Source of the DNA: Deinococcales bacterium
GTDB lineage: Bacteria > Deinococcota > Deinococci > Deinococcales > JAAFIG01
Assembly (NCBI GenBank): GCA_025359505.1
Contig: JANYHH010000061.1
Location: forward strand, 1 to 39,127
Direction of reading: 5' to 3'
Length of the DNA: 39,127 nt
Part shown: piece after piece, positions 7,818 through 18,286 of the stretch
Layout of the letters: every line of letters begins with the position of its first letter
Numbering within the stretch: the stretch's first letter is position 1
Position numbers and translations under genes: made by a program
The notes under the pieces: generated by a model
What the model saw: the letters and a program-made list of their open reading frames with translations, nothing else
Database searches by the model: none
Told to the model about the DNA's origin: nothing

Positions 7818-8096
7818 AATTGAGGGGCTGCGTGTTGTGCCTGCAACCATCGGTTAGTGAAAATGTGTACAGAACGATTTGGTTCTGCTCCCTCTCCCGC
7901 ACGCGGGAGAGGGTTGGGGAGAGGGGATCAGCGCAGCGATTGCCTTTGATGTTCAAGGTCAAATGCAGCTCGCGTCACGCCCATGCGTGCAAGGCACGAC
8001 CGCTCCCCTCACCCGCCTTCGGCGAGATCGAGCGCAGAGAGAGGCGAAAGATCTAAACAGCGTTCTCGAGACTGAAAATCTTTAACCTGACACGCA
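7818..8096. other. intergenic region between convergent mutS and FKBP gene
   Basis: About 280 bp. It holds a perfect 10-bp hairpin and flanking C/G-rich blocks of an interspersed-repeat type (listed separately), plus one CTCGAG near 8065. No gene is supported, and no clear T-run terminator is visible. Confidence 0.55.
7890..7913. repeat. intergenic hairpin repeat (CCCTCTCCCG / CGGGAGAGGG)
   Basis: CCCTCTCCCG and CGGGAGAGGG form a perfect 10-bp stem with a CACG loop. They are followed by a second GGGGAGAGGGG block and, about 90 bp on (8003-8023), by CCCCTCACCCGCCTTCGGCG. This order of blocks resembles a common type of interspersed intergenic repeat in many bacterial genomes. It could also act as a bidirectional stop between convergent genes. 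Confidence 0.6.
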
Positions 8097-8582
8097 TCAA
8101 TGCGCGGTGTTGCTGTCGTGCGCGTGACCATGCTCGAGTTCATCGCTTGTGGCATCGCGCACGCCGACAACCTTGACCCAGAAGTCTAGCGTATCGCCTG
8201 CCAGCGGGTGATTGAAGTCCACCATCGCCTCGTCACCCTCGAGCGAGAGCACGATGAAGCTGACGGGCTGACCGTCCTCGTCCTCGCCGGTGTAATTGCT
8301 GCCGATCTCCAACTCATCGTCGAACGCGCTGACGGGAATGGTTTGGATCAGTTCCTCTTCCCACAGGCCGTAGCCTTCGGTTGGCTCAATCGTCACGCGC
8401 TTTTCGTCGCCGACCTTCATGCCGTCAATCGCGGCTTCCAAGCCCGGAATGACGTTGCCGTGACCCTGCAAGAACACCAGTGGCTCGCCGTCGCTGGCGT
8501 CTACGGCGTTGCCTTCGACGGTCAGGCTGTACTCGAGGCTGATGACTCTATCTTTTGTGACGCTACTGTTTTCTGCACTCAT
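8097..8582 (-). CDS. FKBP-type peptidyl-prolyl isomerase, SlyD-like
   Basis: A 161-residue protein with the SlyD arrangement: a split FKBP domain with an inserted IF (chaperone) domain. Visible are SLEYSLTVEGNAVDAS, LVFLQGHGNVIPGLEAAI, the TIEPTEGYG turn, the insert around YTGEDEDGQPVSFIVLSL, and VDFNHPLAGDTLDFWVKV returning to the FKBP core. The C-terminus has a short His-rich tail (HGHAHDSNTAH) that could bind metal, as in SlyD. It catalyses prolyl cis-trans isomerisation and assists folding. The start at ATG 8582 is preceded by AAGGGG. Confidence 0.93.
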   Translation of the reverse strand: MSAENSSVTKDRVISLEYSLTVEGNAVDASDGEPLVFLQGHGNVIPGLEAAIDGMKVGDEKRVTIEPTEGYGLWEEELIQTIPVSAFDDELEIGSNYTGEDEDGQPVSFIVLSLEGDEAMVDFNHPLAGDTLDFWVKVVGVRDATSDELEHGHAHDSNTAH

Positions 8583-8654
8583 GGTGTACCCCTTGTGAAC
8601 TGCGTACCCGTGATCTTAACTGAAAATATGTAATCTGGAGAGCAGAGCGTTTCT

Positions 8655-9104
8655 CTATCTGCTCGAGGCGCGAATAAGCTTGAACAACTGCCACAGCGGG
8701 CGCTCGAGTTCAGCACCGATGTCCACACCGTAGACTGCCAGTGCTTTCAGGCGCAGCGTGTCAAAATCCCCGAACTCCTCGAGCTGTGTGGCGTCGTTCA
8801 AGAACACCTCGTCGTAATTCATCAGCAGCACTCGAGTGAAGAAGTCACGGGCGAGCGCGGCTTCGGCGTCCACGCGGGCGGTGCTGCTGAACAGTTCCTC
8901 CGGCGCTTCACCCGGCACGGGCAGCGGCTTGCCAATCGCTGTTAAGTACGCGACGCGCTCGGCGTACATCCGCGCCAGCTCAGCTCGAGCCTCGAGTTCG
9001 GACTGCCCCGAGGCGATCAGCCCGTAGAACTCCAGCAAACTGGCTTCGTAACTGCCCCAGTCCTCGCGGTGCGTGATGGTGAGCGTGTACTCCTCGAGCT
9101 TCAC
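8655..9104 (-). CDS. hypothetical protein, 149 aa
   Basis: I chose GTG 9104 (VKLEEYTLTITHREDWGSY); a longer frame would begin at 9167. Just upstream is GAGGTC, a possible ribosome site, which is itself part of a 14-bp triple repeat. The protein is soluble and acidic, with a helical N-terminal half (SELEARAELARMYAERVAYL) and a C-terminal half ending ELERPLWQLFKLIRASSR. No family is recognised. It lies 72 nt upstream of the SlyD-like gene on the same strand and may share its transcript. Confidence 0.6.
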   Translation of the reverse strand: MKLEEYTLTITHREDWGSYEASLLEFYGLIASGQSELEARAELARMYAERVAYLTAIGKPLPVPGEAPEELFSSTARVDAEAALARDFFTRVLLMNYDEVFLNDATQLEEFGDFDTLRLKALAVYGVDIGAELERPLWQLFKLIRASSR

Positions 9105-9108
9105 AGTG

Positions 9109-9143
9109 TTGACCTCAAGATATTGACCTCGCAGTATTGACCT
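9109..9143. repeat. three direct repeats TTGACCT with 14-bp period
   Basis: TTGACCT occurs at 9109-9115, 9123-9129 and 9137-9143. On the minus strand these are three AGGTCAA boxes, the last 4 nt before GTG 9104. They could be operator half-sites, or a duplicated ribosome-binding region. Confidence 0.7.
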
Positions 9144-9280
9144 TAAAACCTGCCCCTCGAGCGGCACAGTGTGAGGCAGAGCGCAGAAGGCTGAGAGCTA
9201 CAAAGCAGACCTCGAGACCTACCCCTCGAGCTGCACAGCGTTCTCGAGCCAGACCTTCCTCGAGACCAGCGCTGCTCGAG

Positions 9281-11266
<1,986 letters not shown>

Positions 11267-11365
11267 GGTGCTCCTGTCGCCTTTGAAGACGACGGGCTAC
11301 TTTACGCCAATCTCGGCAATCGAGTTCCCGATCGACCAAAACGCCTTCGTTACCGAGCGCTCGAG

Positions 11366-11371
11366 TAGACT
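11366..11371 (+). promoter_or_regulatory. -10 element TAGACT, leaderless start
   Basis: TAGACT lies 6 nt before ATG 11378 and directly after a CTCGAG site (11360-11365). There is no Shine-Dalgarno sequence. Confidence 0.55.
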
Positions 11372-11377
11372 CTATTC

Positions 11378-13774
11378 ATGCCAGCTATTCGTGAAATCTA
11401 CCAGTCGCTCGAGTACGGCCCAGCCCCGGAAAGCAGTACCGAAGCGACCGCGTGGCTCGAGGGTCACAAGCGTGATTTCCAGTTGTTCATCGGTGGGGCG
11501 TGGGTCAAGGCTGGCTCGAGCTTCGAGACAGTCAATCCCGCAACCAAGAAAGTTTTGGCGGAAGTCGCGCGAGGCTCAGCCGCCGATGTGGACGCCGCCG
11601 TGCAAGCGGCGAGGGCCGCGCTGCCCGCGTGGAAGGCGTTGTCTGGTCACTCGAGAGCCAAGTATTTGTACGCCTTGGCGCGACTGGTGCAAAAGCACAG
11701 CCGCTTGTTCGCTGTGCTCGAGACTTTAGACAATGGCAAGCCGATCCGCGAGACGAGGGATATTGACATTCCGCTGGTGGCGCGGCATTTCTACCACCAC
11801 GCGGGCTGGGCGCAATTGCGTGACAGCGAATTTCCAAACCTCGAGCCAGCGGGCGTCGTCGGGCAGATCATCCCGTGGAATTTTCCGCTATTGATGCTGT
11901 CGTGGAAGGTCGCTCCGGCATTGGCGGCGGGTTGCACGGTGGTGCTGAAACCGGCCGAGTTCACGCCGCTCTCCGCGCTGCTGTTCGCCGAAATTGCGCT
12001 CGAGGCTGGATTGCCAGCGGGCGTGCTGAACATCGTTACTGGCGATGGCGAGACCGGCAAGGCACTGGTGGCGCACGCGGACGTGGATAAGATCGCCTTC
12101 ACGGGCAGCACCGAGGTCGGTAAATCCATTCGGCGCAGCACGGCTGGTACAGGCAAGAAACTCTCGCTCGAGTTAGGAGGCAAGTCGCCGTATATCGTCT
12201 TCGACGACGCGGATTTGGACAGCGTGGTCGAGGGCGTGGTGGACGCGATCTGGTTCAACATGGGTCAGGTCTGCTGCGCGGGCAGCCGGATTCTGGTGCA
12301 CGAAAGTATTCACGATGTGCTCGAGACGAAACTCCGGGCCCGCATGGAGACATTGCGGATCGGCGATCCGCTCGATAAAAGCGTGGATGTCGGCGCAATC
12401 GTGGACAAATCGCAGCTCGAGCGGATCACGGCTTTGGTGCAGCAAGGCGTGGATGAGGGCGGTACGCTCTGGCAACCCTCGAGCGTTTGCCCGACGGATG
12501 GTTACTTCTACCCGCCGAGCCTGTTCACCAATGTCGCACCCTCGAGCGCCGTCGTGCAGCAAGAAATCTTCGGGCCCGTCGTGGTGATGCTGCCGTTTCG
12601 CACGCCGGACGAAGCGATCGGACTGGCCAACAACACGATTTACGGTCTGGCGAGTTCGGTCTGGACTGAGAACATTAACCTCGCGCTCGAGATCGCGCCG
12701 CGCATTAAAGCCGGCATCGTCTGGGTGAATTGCACCAATCAGATGGACGCAGCGGCGGGCTTTGGTGGGTACAAGGAAAGCGGCTACGGGCGCGAGGGTG
12801 GGCGTGAAGGGATGTTCGAGTATTTGAAGGAGCGCAGAGGGCAAAGGGCAGAGAGCAGAAAGCTCGAGGTTAAACCCGTAGCGGCGCAGCACGCTGCGCC
12901 CACCCAACGCGCCGCCGCCGCATCCGCCCTCGAGATTGACCGCACCGCGAAGCTCTTCATCGGCGGCAAGCAAGCCCGCCCGGACAGCGGCTACTCGAGA
13001 CCCGTGCTTGGGGCGAACGGCGAGCTGCTGGCGGAAGTCGGCGATGGCAACCGCAAGGACATCAGGAACGCGGTCGAGGCGGCTCACGCGGCGAGCGGCT
13101 GGGGCAGGGCGACCGCCCACAACCGGGCGCAGATTCTGTATTATGTAGCTGAGAACCTCGCGGCTCGAGCGGATGATTTTGTGAAGCGCATCGCTAGCAT
13201 GACCGGGGATTTGAAAGCCGCCCGGCTCGAGGTCGAACAAAGTTTGGAAACGCTGTTCACCTTTGCGGCGTGGGCGGATAAATTCGACGGCGCGGTGCAT
13301 TCTGTGCCGATGCGCGGCGTGGTGCTGGCGATGAACGAGGCGATTGGCGTGGTCGGGCTGATCTGCCCCTGCGAGCAACCGCTGCTCGGCTTCGTGCAGA
13401 TGATCGCGCCCGCGATTGCGGTCGGCAACACCGTCGTGGCTGTCCCCTCGAGCTTGCACCCGTTATCAGCAACCGACTTCTACAGTGTTCTCGAGACTTC
13501 CGACGTGCCAGCGGGCGTGGTCAACATCGTCACGGGAGACTCGAGCGCGTTATCTAAAACGCTATCCGAGCATCTGGACGTGAACGCGATCTGGTACGCG
13601 CTACACGGCGAGGCAATAGAAGCCGCCAGTGCGGGGAATTTGAAGCGCACCTTCAATCTCGAGCAGCGCGATTGGCGAGGTGTGGACGCGAGGACTTGGC
13701 TGCGCGAGGCGACGCAGGTCAAGAACATCTGGATTCCTTACGGCGAATCGCTCGAGGGTGGCGCGAAGTATTAA
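11378..13774 (+). CDS. double-domain aldehyde dehydrogenase (second domain degenerate)
   Basis: A 798-residue protein made of two ALDH modules. The first (about residues 20-490) is complete: IPWNFPLLMLSWKVAP, FTGSTEVGKS, LELGGKSPYIVF, the catalytic Cys in GQVCCAGSR near residue 295, and QEIFGPVV. A linker follows (about 490-520), then a second module starting at AKLFIGGKQARPDSGYSRPV. The second module keeps the cofactor-side features (AIGVVGLICPCEQPLLGF, PAGVVNIVTGD) but is short and lacks the catalytic Cys/Glu motifs, so it is probably structural. Fused ALDHs of this kind are known in Actinobacteria and Deinococcus. Its stop overlaps the start of the MFS gene (TAATG), suggesting translational coupling. 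Confidence 0.92.
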   Translation: MPAIREIYQSLEYGPAPESSTEATAWLEGHKRDFQLFIGGAWVKAGSSFETVNPATKKVLAEVARGSAADVDAAVQAARAALPAWKALSGHSRAKYLYALARLVQKHSRLFAVLETLDNGKPIRETRDIDIPLVARHFYHHAGWAQLRDSEFPNLEPAGVVGQIIPWNFPLLMLSWKVAPALAAGCTVVLKPAEFTPLSALLFAEIALEAGLPAGVLNIVTGDGETGKALVAHADVDKIAFTGSTEVGKSIRRSTAGTGKKLSLELGGKSPYIVFDDADLDSVVEGVVDAIWFNMGQVCCAGSRILVHESIHDVLETKLRARMETLRIGDPLDKSVDVGAIVDKSQLERITALVQQGVDEGGTLWQPSSVCPTDGYFYPPSLFTNVAPSSAVVQQEIFGPVVVMLPFRTPDEAIGLANNTIYGLASSVWTENINLALEIAPRIKAGIVWVNCTNQMDAAAGFGGYKESGYGREGGREGMFEYLKERRGQRAESRKLEVKPVAAQHAAPTQRAAAASALEIDRTAKLFIGGKQARPDSGYSRPVLGANGELLAEVGDGNRKDIRNAVEAAHAASGWGRATAHNRAQILYYVAENLAARADDFVKRIASMTGDLKAARLEVEQSLETLFTFAAWADKFDGAVHSVPMRGVVLAMNEAIGVVGLICPCEQPLLGFVQMIAPAIAVGNTVVAVPSSLHPLSATDFYSVLETSDVPAGVVNIVTGDSSALSKTLSEHLDVNAIWYALHGEAIEAASAGNLKRTFNLEQRDWRGVDARTWLREATQVKNIWIPYGESLEGGAKY

Positions 13775-15072
13775 TGACGTTAAACACTGACGCTTACGCG
13801 CCGCTGCGCTTGCCGCAGGTACGGGCGCTGCTGTTCGCGGCCTCGTTGAGCACGCTCGCCTCGAGCAGCTTAGCGGTCGTGATCGGCTATCAGATTTACC
13901 GCGTGTCCCGCGACCCGCTGGCGCTGGGCTTGCTGGGATTGGTCGAGGCGATTCCCGCGCTGGGCTTGGCGCTGTTCGGTGGCGTGATCGCGGATCGCTT
14001 GGAGCGGCGCGGTATCGTGCTGGTCACGGGCGCGGTCATGGTCGTCGCCAGCGTCTTGTTCGCGCTCGTTACTGCCAGCACCTCGAGTAGCACCTCTAAC
14101 TTATGGCCGCTGTACGCCGTGGTCGCCGTGATCGGCGTTGCCAGAGGCTTTGGGCAACCCGCCCTCGCCGCGCTCGAGGCGGGCGTCGTGCCGCCAGCGC
14201 TGGTGCTCAGGGCCTCGAGCTGGCTGTCGGCCGCGTGGGTCGGTTGCGGCGTGGTCGGGCCCGCGCTGGGTGGTTTCGCGTTCGATGCGCTGGGGGCATC
14301 GGGGACGTTCTGGCTGATCGCTGCGCTTTACGCACTCTCGTTGCTGTGCGTGACGCGCATCGCCAAACAACCGATTCCGCCGCTCGAGCGTGGCGAGGGT
14401 TTATTGGAGAGTATCGCGGTCGGTGTGCGCTTCGTTTTTCGCAACCAGATCATCGTCGGATCAATGGCGCTGGATTTATTCGCGGTGTTGTTCGGTGGCG
14501 CGATTGCGCTGCTGCCGATCTTCGCCGACGACATCCTCGGGGTCGGCGCGAAAGGTCTGGGCTTGCTGATCGCCGCGCCGAGCGTCGGAGCGCTGGCGGT
14601 GATGGTGCTGAGCGCTCACCACCCGCCGATGCGAAATGCTGGGCGCAATCTACTGTTGTGCGTCGCTGGCTTCGGCGTGACGATGATCGTCTTCGCGCTG
14701 TCGCGCAATTTTTACTTGACGCTGGTGACACTGATGTTCTCTGGGGTGTTCGATGGCGTCAGCATGGTCATCCGCCGCAGCATCATCCGCTTGCACAGCC
14801 CAGAACACATGCGAGGCCGGATCGCGTCGGTCAGCAACATCTTCATCGGCGCGAGCAACGAACTCGGGGCTTTGGAAAGCGGCGTGGCGGCGAAGCTTTT
14901 GGGGACATCGCGCAGCGTCTGGATCGGCGGGCTGGTGACGCTGGCGGTGGTCGGTGCGGTCACATTGTTCGCGCCACGCTTGCGCGAGTTGCACCTCGAG
15001 CCAAGGGAATCGGATCAGCTCGAGCCGCAGGGAGGATCGGATCAGCTCGAGCCACAAGCAAGTAAGGACTAG
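13774..15072 (+). CDS. MFS transporter (MFS_3 / EntS-like exporter)
   Basis: A 432-residue major facilitator with about 12 membrane helices. It begins TLNTDAYAPLRLPQVRALLF. The A-like loop motif GGVIADRLERRGIV is between helices 2 and 3, and HMRGRIASVSNIFIGASNELGALESG is late in the protein. This pattern fits the EntS/MFS_3 drug or siderophore exporter group. The ATG at 13774 overlaps the upstream aldehyde dehydrogenase stop by one base; the longer frame from 13672 would only extend into that gene. The C-terminal tail has QLEP repeats produced by CTCGAG-based tandem duplication. The substrate is unknown. Confidence 0.88.
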   Translation: MTLNTDAYAPLRLPQVRALLFAASLSTLASSSLAVVIGYQIYRVSRDPLALGLLGLVEAIPALGLALFGGVIADRLERRGIVLVTGAVMVVASVLFALVTASTSSSTSNLWPLYAVVAVIGVARGFGQPALAALEAGVVPPALVLRASSWLSAAWVGCGVVGPALGGFAFDALGASGTFWLIAALYALSLLCVTRIAKQPIPPLERGEGLLESIAVGVRFVFRNQIIVGSMALDLFAVLFGGAIALLPIFADDILGVGAKGLGLLIAAPSVGALAVMVLSAHHPPMRNAGRNLLLCVAGFGVTMIVFALSRNFYLTLVTLMFSGVFDGVSMVIRRSIIRLHSPEHMRGRIASVSNIFIGASNELGALESGVAAKLLGTSRSVWIGGLVTLAVVGAVTLFAPRLRELHLEPRESDQLEPQGGSDQLEPQASKD

Positions 15073-15078
15073 CTCGAG
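14995..15078. repeat. 24/27-bp tandem repeat beginning at CTCGAG
   Basis: CTCGAG starts at 14995, 15019, 15046 and 15073, spacings of 24, 27 and 27 bp. The internal units share CTCGAGCC and ATCGGATCAG. The repeats encode the QLEP-containing tail of the MFS protein and run one copy past its stop. Confidence 0.75.
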
Positions 15079-15093
15079 CTGCGCGAACTGTTC

Positions 15094-15099
15094 TATAGT
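15094..15099 (+). promoter_or_regulatory. -10 element TATAGT, leaderless start
   Basis: TATAGT lies 6 nt before ATG 15106, in the 33-bp gap after the MFS stop. There is no Shine-Dalgarno sequence. Confidence 0.55.
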
Positions 15100-15105
15100 C
15101 TTTTC

Positions 15106-18100
15106 ATGAGATTCGCTTTAAGGTTTTTGTCGGTAGCGCTGCTGGCTGTTTGCCTCGCTGCTTGTCCCCAAGTGACTGGCGACACTGCAACCACGCTGCC
15201 CGGTTGGACGCTTGGAGTGAAGGTTGGAACGGTCAATTTCGCTCCAAACTATTTCAGTGGGGATCTGGTCAAAATCCAGCGCTCCAACCGTTTGCTTGAG
15301 CAAACTTTCAAGCGCATCACGGGCCGTTCACTGAGCATCCCGAACCCAGTGAGACTACAGGCTGGAGACTCGAGCGGCGTGGGATTCAATCTGTTCGTGC
15401 AGATCACCAAAAACGCCGTGGCTCCGACCTCAGCTTTGTCGCTCAAGCTAAGCGGGCCAAAGGGCATGATCCAAGACATCGACACGACACCCGCTGTTTT
15501 TGAATATGAGACCGGCCAGTTTTGGCAAGATTACCCGCTGCTATCAGCGCAGGGCAACGGTACATACGGAGTGCAAGCTTCTGTCGAGGAAGGGTCGTTA
15601 GCTGCGACCAAAGTCGTCAATTTAGAGGCGCTTCCTAGGTTGGCTTCGCTGACCAAACTAACGCTCGGAGCAGCCCCAAAAGATTTGGTGGCGACTTGGG
15701 AGGCAGTCCCCGATGCTCGAGCCTATCTGGTGCTAGTCGAAGACGCGGCGACCGGCGCGTTGGTCGGCGCTGGGAACGTCAAAATCAACTTACTTGACGT
15801 ATCGAACGCCAACTTTGTTGAGAATAAGCTGTACACGGTGACGGTCTTGGCGTTTTCATACGACGCCTTCGCCGAGCGCAAAGCGCCGTATCCGAACGAC
15901 GCAGACCCGATTAATCTTTCTTTGACGCGCAGCATGGTCGTCGCGGCGCAGCCGAGTCTAGTGCTGACACTACCGACGCGCCAAGTTGATATAAACAATC
16001 CCGGCGTCGCCTCGAGCGTGCCGTACAGCTTTTCTGGCGTGGTGGGTACGTCGGTAGTTTCGACCGGCTTTACGCTTTACAATGGCAGTTCGGGGCTATT
16101 GCGTTACAGCATCGAAATCGAACCCGGCGATCACGGCATCACCTTGAGCGGCGCGAATTCCGGTTGGATGACGAGCTACACTGGGGAGAGCAGCAAGCGA
16201 ACCCTCGAGTTCAAACGCGATTGTACGGTTGAAGAGTCCGCAACCAGCGCGACGGTGACGGTGCGCTCCAACGACCCTTTTCAACCGGAGAAAAAATTCA
16301 AAATGCTATTTGAATGTTACAAAAAAGTCGCCTACTCGAGGAAGTGGCAGACGCTCGCGGCAGATGCCAACACGATGTCTGTCGCGCTCAGCAACGATGG
16401 TAAAACTTTGTACAGCGCTGGGCAAAGCGGTATCCGCGCGTGGGACATGACGGCGGGTAAGATCGTTCGGAGCATCTCGTTTGGCTTAGCCAACTCCATC
16501 CGATGGATACTCCTCAGTCCCGATGGAAAAAAACTGCTCACGTCAAACAACAAAATTCTCGACGCTGCCACGTTCGAGACTCTGTTAAACACCACCGGAG
16601 TCTCTTTTACCTACGATGTGCGCTGGGCTTGGAGTCCAGACAGCCGCTTCATCGCAGGCGTTGATTACATCAGTGGGAGCTACAACGGCGGCGCGATCCT
16701 CGATGCGGTCACGGGAGCCGTGAAATACCAGCTCTCCGGTCTCAACTACACTTTTGATCAAGTGGTTTGGAGTCCCGACGGTCAATGGTTCGCCGCCAGT
16801 AAAAACGGCGCGAACGGCACGAGTACGGGTGGGTACATTCAAGTTTGGAACGCGACGACCGGAGTGTTGGCGCGTCAGCTCGCGCCGCAACCGGTGCGCG
16901 GATTAGCGTGGAACCAGTCTAGTACACAAGTGATGGCCCAGACGTTCGTCCCCGCGACGCAAAGCAGGAACATTCTGCGTTGGACGATTGCCGATGGCGT
17001 CGAGCGAGGCAACCTCGTTATCCCAGAAAACCCGTCCAACTCAGCCCTCAACATCGTTGGCGACTTGATGGCGTGGGACGAAACCAACAACCGCGCGTGG
17101 TTCTCGGACGGATCGGCGTTCAATTTGAATACCTCGAGCGTGTTGCCTCACATCGGTGGATCGAGTGGTACAGGGCTTTACGGCTTCAACATGACGGCTC
17201 GCCGCGCGTTGGTGATTGATAATCCAAATGTCAAATTGTTTGACATCGATCAATCTGTTTTAAGCCAGACGCTCAGCGCCGATCCGACGCCGATCACGTC
17301 AATGGATTGGAACTCGCAAGGCACAAAGTTTATTGTCACACAATACAAAATAGCGAGGATCTACAGCAGCGACGGCACGCTCGAGAGCGAAATTACTGGC
17401 GGTTCGCAATCAAACGACTGGCACAGCGTCAGTTGGTCACCGGATGGCAAACGCTTCGCGGTGTCCTCGAGTGAATCCGGTTCATTCAAAGCCTCGGTTT
17501 GGGATATTGCATCGAAAAAACTGGTCAGCTCGATTGATTTGGGAAGTGGTCGCGGCAATAGTCAGGAACTCGGTTGGAGCGCAGATGGCTCGAGGGTGAT
17601 TGCCGCCTCACCCAATCAGATCATCGCTTTCAACGCGGCAACTGGCGCGATTGTTTGGTCGCAGCTTGGTGCGGGCAGGTTCACGGTCAATCCCGCGCGG
17701 ACGCTGATTGCCGTTGCAACCTCGGTTGGCTTCAACAATCAAATTGAGATTCGCTCCGTGGCTGACGGCAGTGTGCAAAAAACCCTCGAGTTTGGATCAA
17801 GCATTGGTACACCGCTGCCGATTTGGAACCAGTCCGGCGGCAAACTCGCGGTGTTCTCGAGCCTTTACCTCAGACAGTTTGATACCCAAACTTGGAATGA
17901 GTTGAGCACAGCCCCTGCGAATCTGATGACTCTACGAACCGCGAACTGGCTGACGGACACGCAACTGCTATTGCTGGACACATTGCCAGCGGCGACGGGT
18001 TTGTACCGTCTACGGGCTGTGGGCGTATCCACAGGCACGGAGATCAGTTTGCTCGATGAAGTCGGTTGCATCAACGGTTGCACCGTTGCCGTCAGCAGTG

Positions 18101-18165
18101 ATGGGCAGAATATCGCGTTTTCTCGAGAAGGTAGCGGTTTAGAAGTTTGGCAGCGAACTCCGTAA
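15106..18165 (+). CDS. large lipoprotein with WD40-like beta-propeller repeats
   Basis: A 1019-residue protein. A lipoprotein signal peptide (MRFALRFLSVALLAVCLAAC) puts the lipobox Cys at residue 20. Residues up to about 270 are beta-rich with an Ig/Fn3-like look, and about 290-405 form another beta-sandwich region. From about 410 to the end come WD40/TolB-like propeller repeats, recognisable by SPDGK, WSPDSRF, WSPDGQWF, WSPDGKRF and WSADGSRV. It is probably anchored at the outer face of a membrane, with the propeller as a binding platform. Partners are unknown. CTCGAG density is lower than average here. Confidence 0.88.
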   Translation: MRFALRFLSVALLAVCLAACPQVTGDTATTLPGWTLGVKVGTVNFAPNYFSGDLVKIQRSNRLLEQTFKRITGRSLSIPNPVRLQAGDSSGVGFNLFVQITKNAVAPTSALSLKLSGPKGMIQDIDTTPAVFEYETGQFWQDYPLLSAQGNGTYGVQASVEEGSLAATKVVNLEALPRLASLTKLTLGAAPKDLVATWEAVPDARAYLVLVEDAATGALVGAGNVKINLLDVSNANFVENKLYTVTVLAFSYDAFAERKAPYPNDADPINLSLTRSMVVAAQPSLVLTLPTRQVDINNPGVASSVPYSFSGVVGTSVVSTGFTLYNGSSGLLRYSIEIEPGDHGITLSGANSGWMTSYTGESSKRTLEFKRDCTVEESATSATVTVRSNDPFQPEKKFKMLFECYKKVAYSRKWQTLAADANTMSVALSNDGKTLYSAGQSGIRAWDMTAGKIVRSISFGLANSIRWILLSPDGKKLLTSNNKILDAATFETLLNTTGVSFTYDVRWAWSPDSRFIAGVDYISGSYNGGAILDAVTGAVKYQLSGLNYTFDQVVWSPDGQWFAASKNGANGTSTGGYIQVWNATTGVLARQLAPQPVRGLAWNQSSTQVMAQTFVPATQSRNILRWTIADGVERGNLVIPENPSNSALNIVGDLMAWDETNNRAWFSDGSAFNLNTSSVLPHIGGSSGTGLYGFNMTARRALVIDNPNVKLFDIDQSVLSQTLSADPTPITSMDWNSQGTKFIVTQYKIARIYSSDGTLESEITGGSQSNDWHSVSWSPDGKRFAVSSSESGSFKASVWDIASKKLVSSIDLGSGRGNSQELGWSADGSRVIAASPNQIIAFNAATGAIVWSQLGAGRFTVNPARTLIAVATSVGFNNQIEIRSVADGSVQKTLEFGSSIGTPLPIWNQSGGKLAVFSSLYLRQFDTQTWNELSTAPANLMTLRTANWLTDTQLLLLDTLPAATGLYRLRAVGVSTGTEISLLDEVGCINGCTVAVSSDGQNIAFSREGSGLEVWQRTP

Positions 18166-18237
18166 GTCAGTGGTTACACGCAGTTCCCCGGTTTTAACCA
18201 CGACTCACTACCCCCGACACCTCGAGCCGTGAAGCCA

Positions 18238-18270
18238 TAAAAAAGGGGGCGCAGCCCTCCGCGCCCCCTT
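18238..18270 (-). terminator. Rho-independent terminator of the 17M-like gene
   Basis: AAGGGGGCGC (18243-18252) and GCGCCCCCTT (18261-18270) form a perfect 10-bp stem with an 8-nt loop. On the minus strand the stem is followed by TTTTTTATGG, so it terminates leftward transcription from the gene ending at 18287. The plus-strand side has no T-run. Confidence 0.85.
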
Positions 18271-18286
18271 CTAGCTGATTCGAGCT

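Noticed and set aside
12173..13459. 428-aa open frame on the minus strand
   Set aside because: Lies inside the fused aldehyde dehydrogenase gene, is rich in Arg/His/Ala from antisense codons, and has no family motif or start signal.
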